From Caryophanales bacterium UBA6768 (GTDB taxonomy: Bacteria; Bacillota; Bacilli; Bacillales_D; Amphibacillaceae): a stretch of DNA of 10,832 nt. The notes beneath the pieces are model-generated. The model did no database searches. It was not told the origin of the DNA and worked only from the letters and a program-made list of their open reading frames with translations. A program made the translations under genes and the position numbers. Location: assembly GCA_002453315.1 (NCBI GenBank), contig DKGO01000027.1:1-10832 (forward strand), given 5' to 3'. The stretch's first letter is position 1. The number at the start of each line of letters is the position of its first letter. Positions 1 to 5,940 of this stretch are shown in pieces.

Positions 1-202
1 TTAACTGTTTTGAAATGTCTCCTGCTATCATTCGAACGTTATCAAATGATTGCTTTTCGGCTTTAACATCATTTACGATGATATGTAACTCATCATCAAC
101 AAAAATTGCTGAAGTATTGCCACCATAATCCTTTACATAATCTTGCAAATGTGTTTTTCCCTCAATTTCATGTGCGAATAAAATTTTTGCTGTTTTTCCC
201 AT
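1..202 (-). CDS. Small unrecognised protein, 3' end outside window
   Basis: The frame opens with ATG at 202-200 and gives 67 residues without a stop before the window edge; the TAA visible at positions 1-3 is out of frame, so the gene continues to the left. A purine-rich ribosome binding site, GGGGGAAAAG, lies just before the ATG (214-205). The peptide starts MGKTAKILFAHEIEGKTHLQ and contains a short hydrophobic strand followed by the acidic patch VDDELHIIVND. It has no signal peptide or membrane segment and looks like a small soluble alpha/beta protein. I do not recognise the family and give no function. It is on the same strand as the ABC exporter operon but separated from it by 260 bases with a probable terminator, so it is likely a separate transcription unit. 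Confidence 0.6.
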   Translation of the reverse strand, partial: MGKTAKILFAHEIEGKTHLQDYVKDYGGNTSAIFVDDELHIIVNDVKAEKQSFDNVRMIAGDISKQL

Positions 203-349
203 TTCTTTTCCCCCATTTGTAAAAAATTTACCTTAATTAAGTATGACGTAAAATAGAACAATTTTCTATCAAAATGTTCGTATAACATTCAAACAACGGT
301 TTGAGTTTTTACAATTCACACTCATGACGTCCACAAATTTTACAAAACT

Positions 350-387
350 AAAAAAGCTGATAATCCACATCTGAATGCAAATTATCA
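350..387 (-). terminator. Probable intrinsic terminator of the ABC exporter operon
   Basis: Read on the minus strand, TGATAAT and ATTATCA form a 7-bp stem. Inside it a symmetric 3x3 internal loop leads to a 3-bp CAT/ATG stem closed by TCAG. Two bases after the outer stem comes a run of six T (complement of 355-350). It lies about 75 bases after the stop codon of the 621-residue exporter subunit, the right place to end that transcript. The stem is AT-rich, which lowers certainty. The rest of the 203-462 gap is AT-rich; I see no gene in it and no convincing promoter for the partial gene at the left edge. Confidence 0.5.
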
Positions 388-462
388 AACTTCTTTAATC
401 ATATTTTGATAATAATATTTGGCATATGTAAGTTGTATCCATACAAAAAAGTTTTTCACCGG

Positions 463-2328
463 CTATCCAACTAACGGTTTGGAAAACTGACTCTCATATA
501 AATCAGCATAAAACCCTTGCAATTCCAAAAGCTCCTCATGGGTACCCTGTTCAATAATAGACCCATGGTCCATCACTAGAATCAAATCAGCATCCTTAAT
601 CGTCGATAAACGATGAGCAATAACAAAACTTGTGCGATTTTTCATCAATTCATTCATTGCTTGCTGAATTAAAATTTCCGTCCTTGTGTCGACACTTGAT
701 GTCGCCTCATCTAAAATCATCATTGGCGAATCAGCCAACATTGCCCGTGCGATTGTGATTAATTGTTTTTGCCCTTGGGAAATATTCGACGCTTCTTCAT
801 TCAGAACAGTGTCATATCCATCAGGCAATGTTTGAATAAAATGATCTGCTCTTGCTGCCCGTGATGCTCGCATTATTTCTTCATCTGTCGCATTCGTTTT
901 GCCGTAAGCAATATTGTCTTTAATCGTTCCTTTGAATAGCCAAGTATCCTGAAGTACCATTCCGAATAGGCTTCTTAGTGTATCACGGCTCATTTTCGTA
1001 ATATCTATGCCATCAATCGTAATCCGACCACCATTTAATTCATAAAAACGCATTAACAAATTAATTAACGTCGTCTTTCCTGCCCCAGTAGGACCGACAA
1101 TGGCAACAGTTTTCCCAGCCTTTGCCTCAATCGAAACATCATCCATTAACAACGTTTCCCCATAGCCAAACTTCACATGCTCAAAACGAACAATCCCGTT
1201 AATTTTTTCAACAGCAACCGGGTCATCTACCGGCTTTTCTTCTTCCTTATCTAATAAATCAAACACTCGTTCAGCTGCCGCAATTGTCGACTGAATAATA
1301 TTCGCAATATTTGCTGTTTGAGTGATTGGTTGTTGGAATTGATTCGAATACGTAATAAACGCTTGAATATCCCCAATCGAAATGCGCCCTTGTGTCACCA
1401 AAATTCCACCGACGATACTAATGAACACATAACTTACATTGCCGATAAATGACATAAGTGGCATTATAATCCCCGAAATAAATTGGGCCCTTCTACTCGC
1501 TTTAAATAAACTGTCGTTCACTTCAGTAAATTGTTCAATTGAATTTTCCTCTTGGCCAAAAGCCTTCACAACCTCATGACCGTTATACATTTCTTCAATA
1601 TGACCGTTTAAGTTACCCAACGTATTTTGCTGATCACTGAAATGTTTTTGTGACTTTTTCAATAATGGCTTAATAACGAAAAACGATAATGGAATGCTTA
1701 TAACTGTAATTAACGTTAACAAAGGACTAATCCACAACATCATCAATATAATACCGACAATTGTTACCATAGACGTAATAAATTGAGTCAAACTTTGTTG
1801 CAACGTTGTCGCAATTAAGTCTATATCATTCGTAACACGACTTAACGTATCCCCATGGGAATGTTCATCAAAATAAGAAATCGGCAATTGGTTCGTTTTT
1901 GTAAAAATATCTTCCCTTAATTGATAGACCGTTCTTTGGGCTACCTTTGCCATCATAAATTGTTGTATAAATTGGAATAAACTCGTAAAAACATAAAGAC
2001 CAGCAAGCAATAACAGTAATTTTAAGACCATCGAATAGTCAATCGCTGCATCGGGAATGCCACGTAATTTATCAGATACTCCATCAAATATAACTGTAAT
2101 CGTATTCCCCATTACCTTTGGGCCAATGACATTAAATACCGTCCCTAAAATAGCCGCAATCAACACAAATATAAGACTGATACGATGTGGTTTTAAATAG
2201 GCTAACAATCGCCGTAAAGTTTTTTTGAAATTTTTCGGCTTATCTAGCCCCATCATCATGCCGCCACGGCCATGCCCATGCCCGTGTCCACCGGATCTGA
2301 CATTCGCTTGTTTTGATTGTTTGCTCAT
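463..2328 (-). CDS. ABC exporter half-transporter, ATPase-competent subunit of a heterodimer
   Basis: This is a fused membrane-plus-ATPase exporter subunit of 621 residues. The N-terminal tail is unusual: a Gly/His run (residues 13-20, HGHGHG) then MMM. Six membrane segments follow between about 45 and 345, then the nucleotide-binding domain: Walker A GPTGAGKTT (412-420), Q-loop Q460, signature ISQGQ (516-520) in place of LSGGQ, Walker B MMILD with catalytic Glu541, and H-loop His572. Catalytic Glu and His are intact while the signature is degenerate, the pattern of one half of a heterodimeric multidrug exporter (TM288/YfiC/BmrD/LmrD type). Its start codon overlaps the stop of the upstream subunit gene by four bases (ATGA), implying translational coupling, and GAGAGGGGG upstream serves as ribosome binding site. 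The likely role is drug or lipid-like substrate efflux at the cytoplasmic membrane; the substrate cannot be told from sequence. Confidence 0.93.
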   Translation of the reverse strand: MSKQSKQANVRSGGHGHGHGRGGMMMGLDKPKNFKKTLRRLLAYLKPHRISLIFVLIAAILGTVFNVIGPKVMGNTITVIFDGVSDKLRGIPDAAIDYSMVLKLLLLLAGLYVFTSLFQFIQQFMMAKVAQRTVYQLREDIFTKTNQLPISYFDEHSHGDTLSRVTNDIDLIATTLQQSLTQFITSMVTIVGIILMMLWISPLLTLITVISIPLSFFVIKPLLKKSQKHFSDQQNTLGNLNGHIEEMYNGHEVVKAFGQEENSIEQFTEVNDSLFKASRRAQFISGIIMPLMSFIGNVSYVFISIVGGILVTQGRISIGDIQAFITYSNQFQQPITQTANIANIIQSTIAAAERVFDLLDKEEEKPVDDPVAVEKINGIVRFEHVKFGYGETLLMDDVSIEAKAGKTVAIVGPTGAGKTTLINLLMRFYELNGGRITIDGIDITKMSRDTLRSLFGMVLQDTWLFKGTIKDNIAYGKTNATDEEIMRASRAARADHFIQTLPDGYDTVLNEEASNISQGQKQLITIARAMLADSPMMILDEATSSVDTRTEILIQQAMNELMKNRTSFVIAHRLSTIKDADLILVMDHGSIIEQGTHEELLELQGFYADLYESQFSKPLVG

Positions 2329-4049
2329 GCAATTTCCCCCTCTCCGAGTTGGGAAACAACAATTTCTTTATACACTTCATTCGATTTTATTAATTCCTCA
2401 TGGGTACCCAAACCGACCATTTTACCTTTTTCTAAAACAATAATTTGATCTGCATTCATTACCGTACTCACACGTTGAGCAACGACAACCATACTGGCAT
2501 GTTTAGTTTCCTCTGTAAGAGCAGCCCTTAATTTTGCATCTGTTTTATAGTCTAAAGCTGAAAAGCTATCATCAAATAAATAAATATCTGGTTTTCTAAC
2601 GAGTGCCCGGGCAATGGAGATACGTTGTTTTTGACCACCAGATAAATTCGTTGCCCCTTGCTCTATTTCACTTTCATATTTTTCAGGCATTTTCTCGACA
2701 AACTCTTTCGCTTGGGCAATTGTTAATGCTCGAATCATTTCCTCGTCTGTGACATCTTCTTTACCAAATTTAATATTCTCTCGGATTGTTCCGGAAAAAA
2801 GTAATGCCTTTTGTGGGACAAGACCGACACGTTGTCTCACTTCTTGTGCTGTCGTTTCTTTAATATCAACCCCATTAACACGAATTATTCCAGATGAAAT
2901 TTCAAAAAAACGTGGAATTAGATTAATGAGGGTCGTTTTCCCAGAACCTGTTCCACCGATAATCGCTGTCACTTCACCAGGCTTAGTCGTAAAGCTAATA
3001 TTTTGTAATGCTGGTTCATTTGCTCCCGGGTAATAAAAAGTAACGTCATCAAATTCGAGCTGACCACGATTTTTCGCCAAAAATTTTTCCCCTTCAGGAA
3101 TATCAAGATGTTCTAGTTCCAATACGTCCTTAATTCGATTAGCCGACACACTTGCCCGTGGTAAAATGACAAACAACATTGACGTCATAATTAATGAAAA
3201 CATAATTAACATGACATATTGAATGTATGCCATTAAATCACCAATTTGCATTGATCCAACATCAATCCGAATCGTTCCAAACCAAATTACGAACACTATT
3301 GTCACGTTTAGCAACAACATCATAAAAGGCATCGTAAACGCCATCAACTGATTTACCTTAATCGTCACCGAAGTCAAATCCTCGTTAGCATCCTTTAGTC
3401 TCACCCGTTCTTCCTTCCCTTTTGCAAAAGATCGAATGACACGAATTCCTGTCAAATTTTCACGAAAAACTAAATTGACGTGATCCAATTTCTGCTGTAT
3501 AGCTTTAAACAATGGATATCCTATTTTCAAAATAATTAAGACAAAAATTACGATAAATGGTATCGCCACTAAAATGACTACCGATAATTTCGCATCACGA
3601 GTTAATGCCATTAATAGCCCACCAAACAACATAAATGGTGCCATTAAAAACATCCTTAACATCATAATCATTGCTTGCTGAATTTGATTCACATCATTCG
3701 TTGTTCTCGTAATTAATGATGCTGTACCAATTTTGTCAAATTCATATAATGAAAAACCACTCACATGCGTAAACACATCTTCACGAATGTCCCGACCAAC
3801 ACCCATTGCCACCTTTGCAGCAAAATGACTCACAGCCGTAGATACTAGAACACCGACAGCTGCAACACCCAACATGATGGCACCTACCTTCCAAATATAA
3901 GGAATATCTCCTGTAACAACTCCATTATCAACAATATCCCCCATTAAGGTCGGTAAGAAGAGCTGTGACAATGATTGTAAAAACACAAATAAAAATATTG
4001 TCAAAATCATCCATTTATACGTTAATAAATAGGCAGCTATCTTTTTCAA
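2325..4049 (-). CDS. ABC exporter half-transporter, degenerate-site subunit of a heterodimer
   Basis: I take the start as TTG at 4049-4047, giving 574 residues, because a perfect GGAGGT lies 6 bases upstream; an in-frame ATG at 4088 has no ribosome binding site and sits at the predicted transcription start. Six membrane segments precede the ATPase domain. In TTG numbering this has Walker A GGTGSGKTT (365-373), an intact signature LSGGQ (469-473), Walker B LFDD where the catalytic Glu is Asp494, and the H-loop His replaced by Gln525 (AQRVST). So its own ATP site is degenerate, and the partner's altered ISQGQ signature would face that same site; its LSGGQ completes the partner's working site. 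The length and order (shorter degenerate subunit first) match YfiB/YfiC-like and TM287/288-like pairs. It is the first gene of a two-gene exporter operon; the function is probably multidrug efflux, inferred from family only. Confidence 0.92.
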   Translation of the reverse strand: MKKIAAYLLTYKWMILTIFLFVFLQSLSQLFLPTLMGDIVDNGVVTGDIPYIWKVGAIMLGVAAVGVLVSTAVSHFAAKVAMGVGRDIREDVFTHVSGFSLYEFDKIGTASLITRTTNDVNQIQQAMIMMLRMFLMAPFMLFGGLLMALTRDAKLSVVILVAIPFIVIFVLIILKIGYPLFKAIQQKLDHVNLVFRENLTGIRVIRSFAKGKEERVRLKDANEDLTSVTIKVNQLMAFTMPFMMLLLNVTIVFVIWFGTIRIDVGSMQIGDLMAYIQYVMLIMFSLIMTSMLFVILPRASVSANRIKDVLELEHLDIPEGEKFLAKNRGQLEFDDVTFYYPGANEPALQNISFTTKPGEVTAIIGGTGSGKTTLINLIPRFFEISSGIIRVNGVDIKETTAQEVRQRVGLVPQKALLFSGTIRENIKFGKEDVTDEEMIRALTIAQAKEFVEKMPEKYESEIEQGATNLSGGQKQRISIARALVRKPDIYLFDDSFSALDYKTDAKLRAALTEETKHASMVVVAQRVSTVMNADQIIVLEKGKMVGLGTHEELIKSNEVYKEIVVSQLGEGEIA

Positions 4050-4055
4050 TCGCCT

Positions 4056-4061
4056 ACCTCC
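4056..4061 (-). promoter_or_regulatory. Ribosome binding site deciding a TTG start
   Basis: On the minus strand GGAGGT is followed by AGGCGA and then TTG (4049-4047). The match to the anti-Shine-Dalgarno sequence and the 6-base spacing are ideal. The longer reading from ATG at 4088 would place this site inside the coding region and has no such signal of its own. Confidence 0.85.
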
Positions 4062-4090
4062 GTTCGTAAACAACATTTTAGCATTCATAT

Positions 4091-4119
4091 TTTATCACAA
4101 TTAATTATGAAATAGTTAA
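4091..4119 (-). promoter_or_regulatory. Candidate sigma-A promoter for the ABC exporter operon
   Basis: On the minus strand TTAACT (4119-4114) and GATAAA (4096-4091) are 17 bases apart, and TG sits one base before the -10 (TGTGATAAA). Transcription would begin near 4084, leaving a leader of about 35 bases before the TTG start. A perfect TATAAT (4127-4122) lies a little upstream but has a poor -35 at proper spacing, so it is an alternative. The promoter lies in the 69-base gap after the MFS gene, so read-through from that gene is also possible. Confidence 0.45.
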
Positions 4120-4157
4120 AAATTATATTTTGTTTCTATAAATGATACATCCATCCC

Positions 4158-5318
4158 TTATACTGGTTTTTCCCTTAGTATAAGTGTTTCACCCTTAAAT
4201 GAAATTACAGCACAAACAAGTGACAGAACAATAAAAACAACACCAACATGAGCATTATATGCTAATGTGCTAGTTTCAATCACGATACTACCGACAAATG
4301 TACCAAAAGCAATCCCAAAATGTAATGCCCCATTATTTAAACTTTGCTGAATATCTGATGTTTCTGGTGAAATAGTAAAAATATGTGATTGCACTGGAGG
4401 CGTAATTGCCCAACTTAACACACCCCATATGATTAAAACAGCCCAAAATAAGGTCGCTGATGCAGTAAAAGGAATAACGAACAAAACAATTGCTAGTAAA
4501 ATAATCGTTAAATAAACAACTTTATTTAAACCGAAACGGTCTGACGCAAATCCGGCAATTGCCCCCCCACTAACAGCGGCTAACCCATACACTAGGTATA
4601 GAACAGAAATAGTCGTTCCCCCAAATTGAAACATCATTTGTGAATAAGGAGTTAAATATCCATACAGTGTGAAATGTCCAGCCAAAAAGAAAAATGTCGT
4701 TAAGTGAGCAAATAAAAGTCTGTTGTTTTTAAGTGTGACTAACTGTTGCTTTAACGGGATTACCCCTCTTGGCGTAATTTTTCGCATAACAATAAGGACA
4801 GCAATTATTAAAATTACAGTTAAGAGGGCAATAAAAATAAACGGTGTCCTCCACCCGAATAGTTGACCCAAAAACACCCCAACAGGTAATCCCAACACTA
4901 ACGATGCACTTGTACCCACGACGACTAAACCTATCGCCCGACCACGATAGGCTTTTCCAACCATTCTTGATGCTAAATTAATACATAATACAACGACCAA
5001 TGAACCACTCGCGGCAGATATGATTCGTGACATCATGAGCATCGAAAACGTTTCACTTAAAATAGCCACAATATTTCCGATAAAAAAGATGATCAACCCG
5101 ATGATCGTTAACTTTTTTCTTTCTACTTTTTTATAAACGATAAGTAAAATCGGGGCTGAAACAGCAAATATTAATGAAAATATAGTAATAAGTAACCCTG
5201 CTTGACTAATAGTAATATGTAAATCATCAGCAATTAAATCTAAAATACCACCGATAATTAATTCTGCCATACCAACAACAAAAGCAATCATTGTCAGTAA
5301 ATAGATACGCTTGTCCAT
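4158..5318 (-). CDS. MFS efflux transporter, DHA1 type, PbuE-like
   Basis: This is a 386-residue protein with about 12 hydrophobic segments and short ends, the usual size for bacterial DHA1 drug:proton antiporters. It resembles the B. subtilis purine exporter PbuE by recall of its sequence pattern: VGMAELIIGGIL near the N-terminus, a Lys/Arg-rich loop VERKKL (65-70) between segments 2 and 3, LAGHFTLYGYLTPY (212-225), SDRFG (259-263) between segments 8 and 9, and IIWGVLSWAITPPVQS followed by SDIQQSLNNGALHFGIAFG (321-339). ATG at 5318 is preceded by AAGGGG. The likely role is proton-driven export of a small molecule such as a nucleobase, nucleoside or drug. Unlike B. subtilis pbuE, I see no purine riboswitch upstream; a palindrome there suggests a repressor instead. 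It is codirectional with the ABC operon but 69 bases apart from its stop to the exporter promoter region. Confidence 0.85.
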   Translation of the reverse strand: MDKRIYLLTMIAFVVGMAELIIGGILDLIADDLHITISQAGLLITIFSLIFAVSAPILLIVYKKVERKKLTIIGLIIFFIGNIVAILSETFSMLMMSRIISAASGSLVVVLCINLASRMVGKAYRGRAIGLVVVGTSASLVLGLPVGVFLGQLFGWRTPFIFIALLTVILIIAVLIVMRKITPRGVIPLKQQLVTLKNNRLLFAHLTTFFFLAGHFTLYGYLTPYSQMMFQFGGTTISVLYLVYGLAAVSGGAIAGFASDRFGLNKVVYLTIILLAIVLFVIPFTASATLFWAVLIIWGVLSWAITPPVQSHIFTISPETSDIQQSLNNGALHFGIAFGTFVGSIVIETSTLAYNAHVGVVFIVLSLVCAVISFKGETLILREKPV

Positions 5319-5344
5319 TGATTTACCCCTTGTCGTGTTGTCGA

Positions 5345-5371
5345 ATTGTAAACATTACTTAAGAATGTTAA
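5345..5371 (-). promoter_or_regulatory. Candidate promoter with overlapping palindromic operator for the MFS gene
   Basis: AACATT (5351-5356) and AATGTT (5364-5369) form a perfect 6-bp inverted repeat around ACTTAAG, a 19-bp dyad. On the minus strand TTAACA (5371-5366, five of six matches to TTGACA) and TACAAT (5350-5345) flank it, though with a short 15-base spacer. A repressor at the dyad would block this promoter; TetR- and MarR-type regulators use sites of this kind. No regulator gene of that type is in the window. The dyad is clear to see; its use as an operator is inferred. Confidence 0.35.
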
Positions 5372-5405
5372 ATCAAATTAACTCCCAACATTCAATTTTA
5401 GCATA

Positions 5406-5476
5406 GTTGGGGGGATTGTATATGAAAATAGATTGAAGTTTATTTTGAAAGGGACAATCAGGTGTGTTGGGGGGAT
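5406..5476. repeat. Two direct copies of an 11-bp G-rich repeat, 60 bases apart
   Basis: GTTGGGGGGAT occurs exactly at 5406-5416 and again at 5466-5476, each followed by a similar A/T-rich run ending in ATGA. The first copy also pairs with CTCCCAAC at 5382-5389 (eight pairs, one of them G-T) around a 16-base loop. A further G-run, GAGGGGGATC, follows at 5485-5494. The function is unknown; they may be the edge of a degraded mobile or repetitive element. Confidence 0.5.
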
Positions 5477-5521
5477 CTGATAATGAGGGGGATCAATAAA
5501 TGATTCTCTAAATGTTGTTAT

Positions 5522-5644
5522 CGCTCCAGAAATATCCTTGCTTTCCTTGGGCAACACCTCAACTTTTATTGCTCCACTACCGTGTTGCAATAAGGATTTT
5601 CGGTTGTTGCTTTTCCCACAGGAGTCAGTGGATATTTCCTCCGC
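5522..5644. repeat. Long imperfect palindrome, Bacillaceae intergenic repeat type
   Basis: The outer arms GAAATATCC (5529-5537) and GGATATTTC (5630-5638) are exact inverse complements, and the match continues imperfectly inward over about 25 more bases on each side (CCTTGGGC against GTGGGA, AACACC against AACAACC). A second nested stem, TTATTGC (5566-5572) with GCAATAA (5587-5593), lies near the centre. The pattern CGCTCCAG ... CTTTCC ... GGGC ... TTTTCCCACAGGAGTC ... TCCTCCGC is, from memory, an AT-drifted version of a GC-richer palindromic repeat (with CCCGCAGGAGTC) scattered between genes in many Bacillus-type genomes. It codes for nothing evident; it could be a non-autonomous mobile element or fold as an RNA hairpin. 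Confidence 0.6.
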
Positions 5645-5746
5645 TTTACAAGATATCTTTGAATGAACTGGCCAAATAACTTTATATAAGAGTTTTCTTA
5701 AATTAACCACCGATTTTCGAAATAATAAAACTCAATACTCACTCAT
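5645..5746 (-). pseudogene. Possible remnant of a RelE/ParE-type toxin
   Basis: An ATG at 5746-5744, inside the end of the antitoxin-like fragment, starts MSEY, then meets an in-frame TGA (5734-5732), then continues VLLFRKSVVNLRKLLYK before the palindromic repeat takes over. Many RelE/ParE-type toxins begin with a short beta strand, KS, and then a basic helix of the LRKL kind, and their genes commonly overlap the antitoxin gene by a few bases. One nonsense change plus truncation by the repeat would explain the state. The segment is short, so the family assignment is tentative; chance similarity is possible. Confidence 0.3.
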
Positions 5747-5834
5747 CTTCTTCCAACTCTTTATCAAGGGATTTAAATAGTTCCTCAGCAGAAGAATAGA
5801 TTTGATACGCATTATTTGCGTCATCTAAATTCGA
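5739..5834 (-). pseudogene. Probable C-terminal fragment of an antitoxin-like gene
   Basis: The minus-strand frame ending at TGA 5741-5739 reads NLDDANNAYQIY then SSAEELFKSLDKELEEDE. This is a protein-like, strongly acidic amphipathic tail of the kind that ends RelB/DinJ-type antitoxins (a Ser-Ser/Asp-Glu-Leu-Phe segment followed by a charged helix). There is no start codon or ribosome binding site; a TGA at 5861-5859 closes the frame upstream after unconvincing sequence, so only the 3' end survives. The frame overlaps the start of the toxin-like fragment by eight bases, as in real toxin-antitoxin operons. The coding character is clear; the antitoxin label is inference from memory of the family. 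Confidence 0.4.
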
Positions 5835-5869
5835 ACAATTAAAAATATGTAGAATTTTTCAAAAAGGTA

Positions 5870-5898
5870 TTGCCCTAAAGTATAAGTTATGCTATAAT
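5870..5898 (+). promoter_or_regulatory. Sigma-A promoter of the rpiR-TRAP-aldolase operon
   Basis: TTGCCC (5870-5875) and a perfect TATAAT (5893-5898) are 17 bases apart, with TG one base before the -10 (TGCTATAAT, extended -10). Transcription would start near 5905, about 36 bases before the TTG start of the regulator gene. No other convincing promoter appears between the genes that follow, so this one probably drives the whole operon. Confidence 0.75.
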
Positions 5899-5907
5899 TT
5901 TCAAAAA

Positions 5908-5924
5908 TGTAGTAAAACTACTAC
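5908..5924 (+). promoter_or_regulatory. Palindromic operator candidate, HexR-like, downstream of the promoter
   Basis: GTAGTA (5909-5914) and TACTAC (5919-5924) are a perfect 6-bp inverted repeat around AAAC. A shifted reading, TGTAGTAAAACTACT (5908-5922), agrees at 14 of 15 positions with TGTARTWWWAYTACA, the motif I recall for HexR, an RpiR-family regulator of sugar-acid metabolism in gamma-proteobacteria. It starts just after the expected transcription start, a position where a bound repressor would block transcription. The regulator gene begins 17 bases later, so autoregulation by it is the simplest idea. The same sequence could also form a small hairpin in the mRNA leader. Confidence 0.55.
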
Positions 5925-5940
5925 TTGGAGTGATAGGAAA

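Larger units (their letters stand above)
5319..5940. other. 622-base region without an intact gene between divergent operons
   Basis: This stretch separates the leftward MFS gene from the rightward RpiR operon. From left to right it holds a candidate MFS promoter/operator, a CCCAAC/GTTGGG inverted repeat, two copies of an 11-bp G-rich direct repeat, a long imperfect palindrome of Bacillaceae type, fragments resembling a decayed toxin-antitoxin pair on the minus strand, and the rpiR promoter and operator. A 110-codon open frame on the minus strand (5710-5378) runs across the repeats but shows no ribosome binding site and changes character where the repeat begins, so I do not treat it as a gene. 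The region looks like an insertion and decay spot. Confidence 0.6.

Noticed and set aside
2225..2443. Plus-strand frame across the junction of the exporter genes
   Set aside because: It is antisense to the His/Gly-rich start of one subunit and the end of the other, with Pro/Cys-rich product and no ribosome binding site; a shadow of real coding sequence.
5041..5060. cre-like AAAACGTTTC inside the MFS gene
   Set aside because: The outer TG is missing or mis-spaced on both strands, so it does not fit the consensus.
5319..5450. Adenine/purine riboswitch upstream of the PbuE-like gene
   Set aside because: I looked on the minus strand for the conserved junction and loop sequences of the purine aptamer and found none; only a short dyad is present.
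5378..5710. 110-codon open frame on the minus strand in the large intergenic region
   Set aside because: It has no ribosome binding site, begins at GTG within the toxin-like fragment, and most of it crosses the palindromic repeat and the G-rich direct repeats. The protein sequence has no coherent character.
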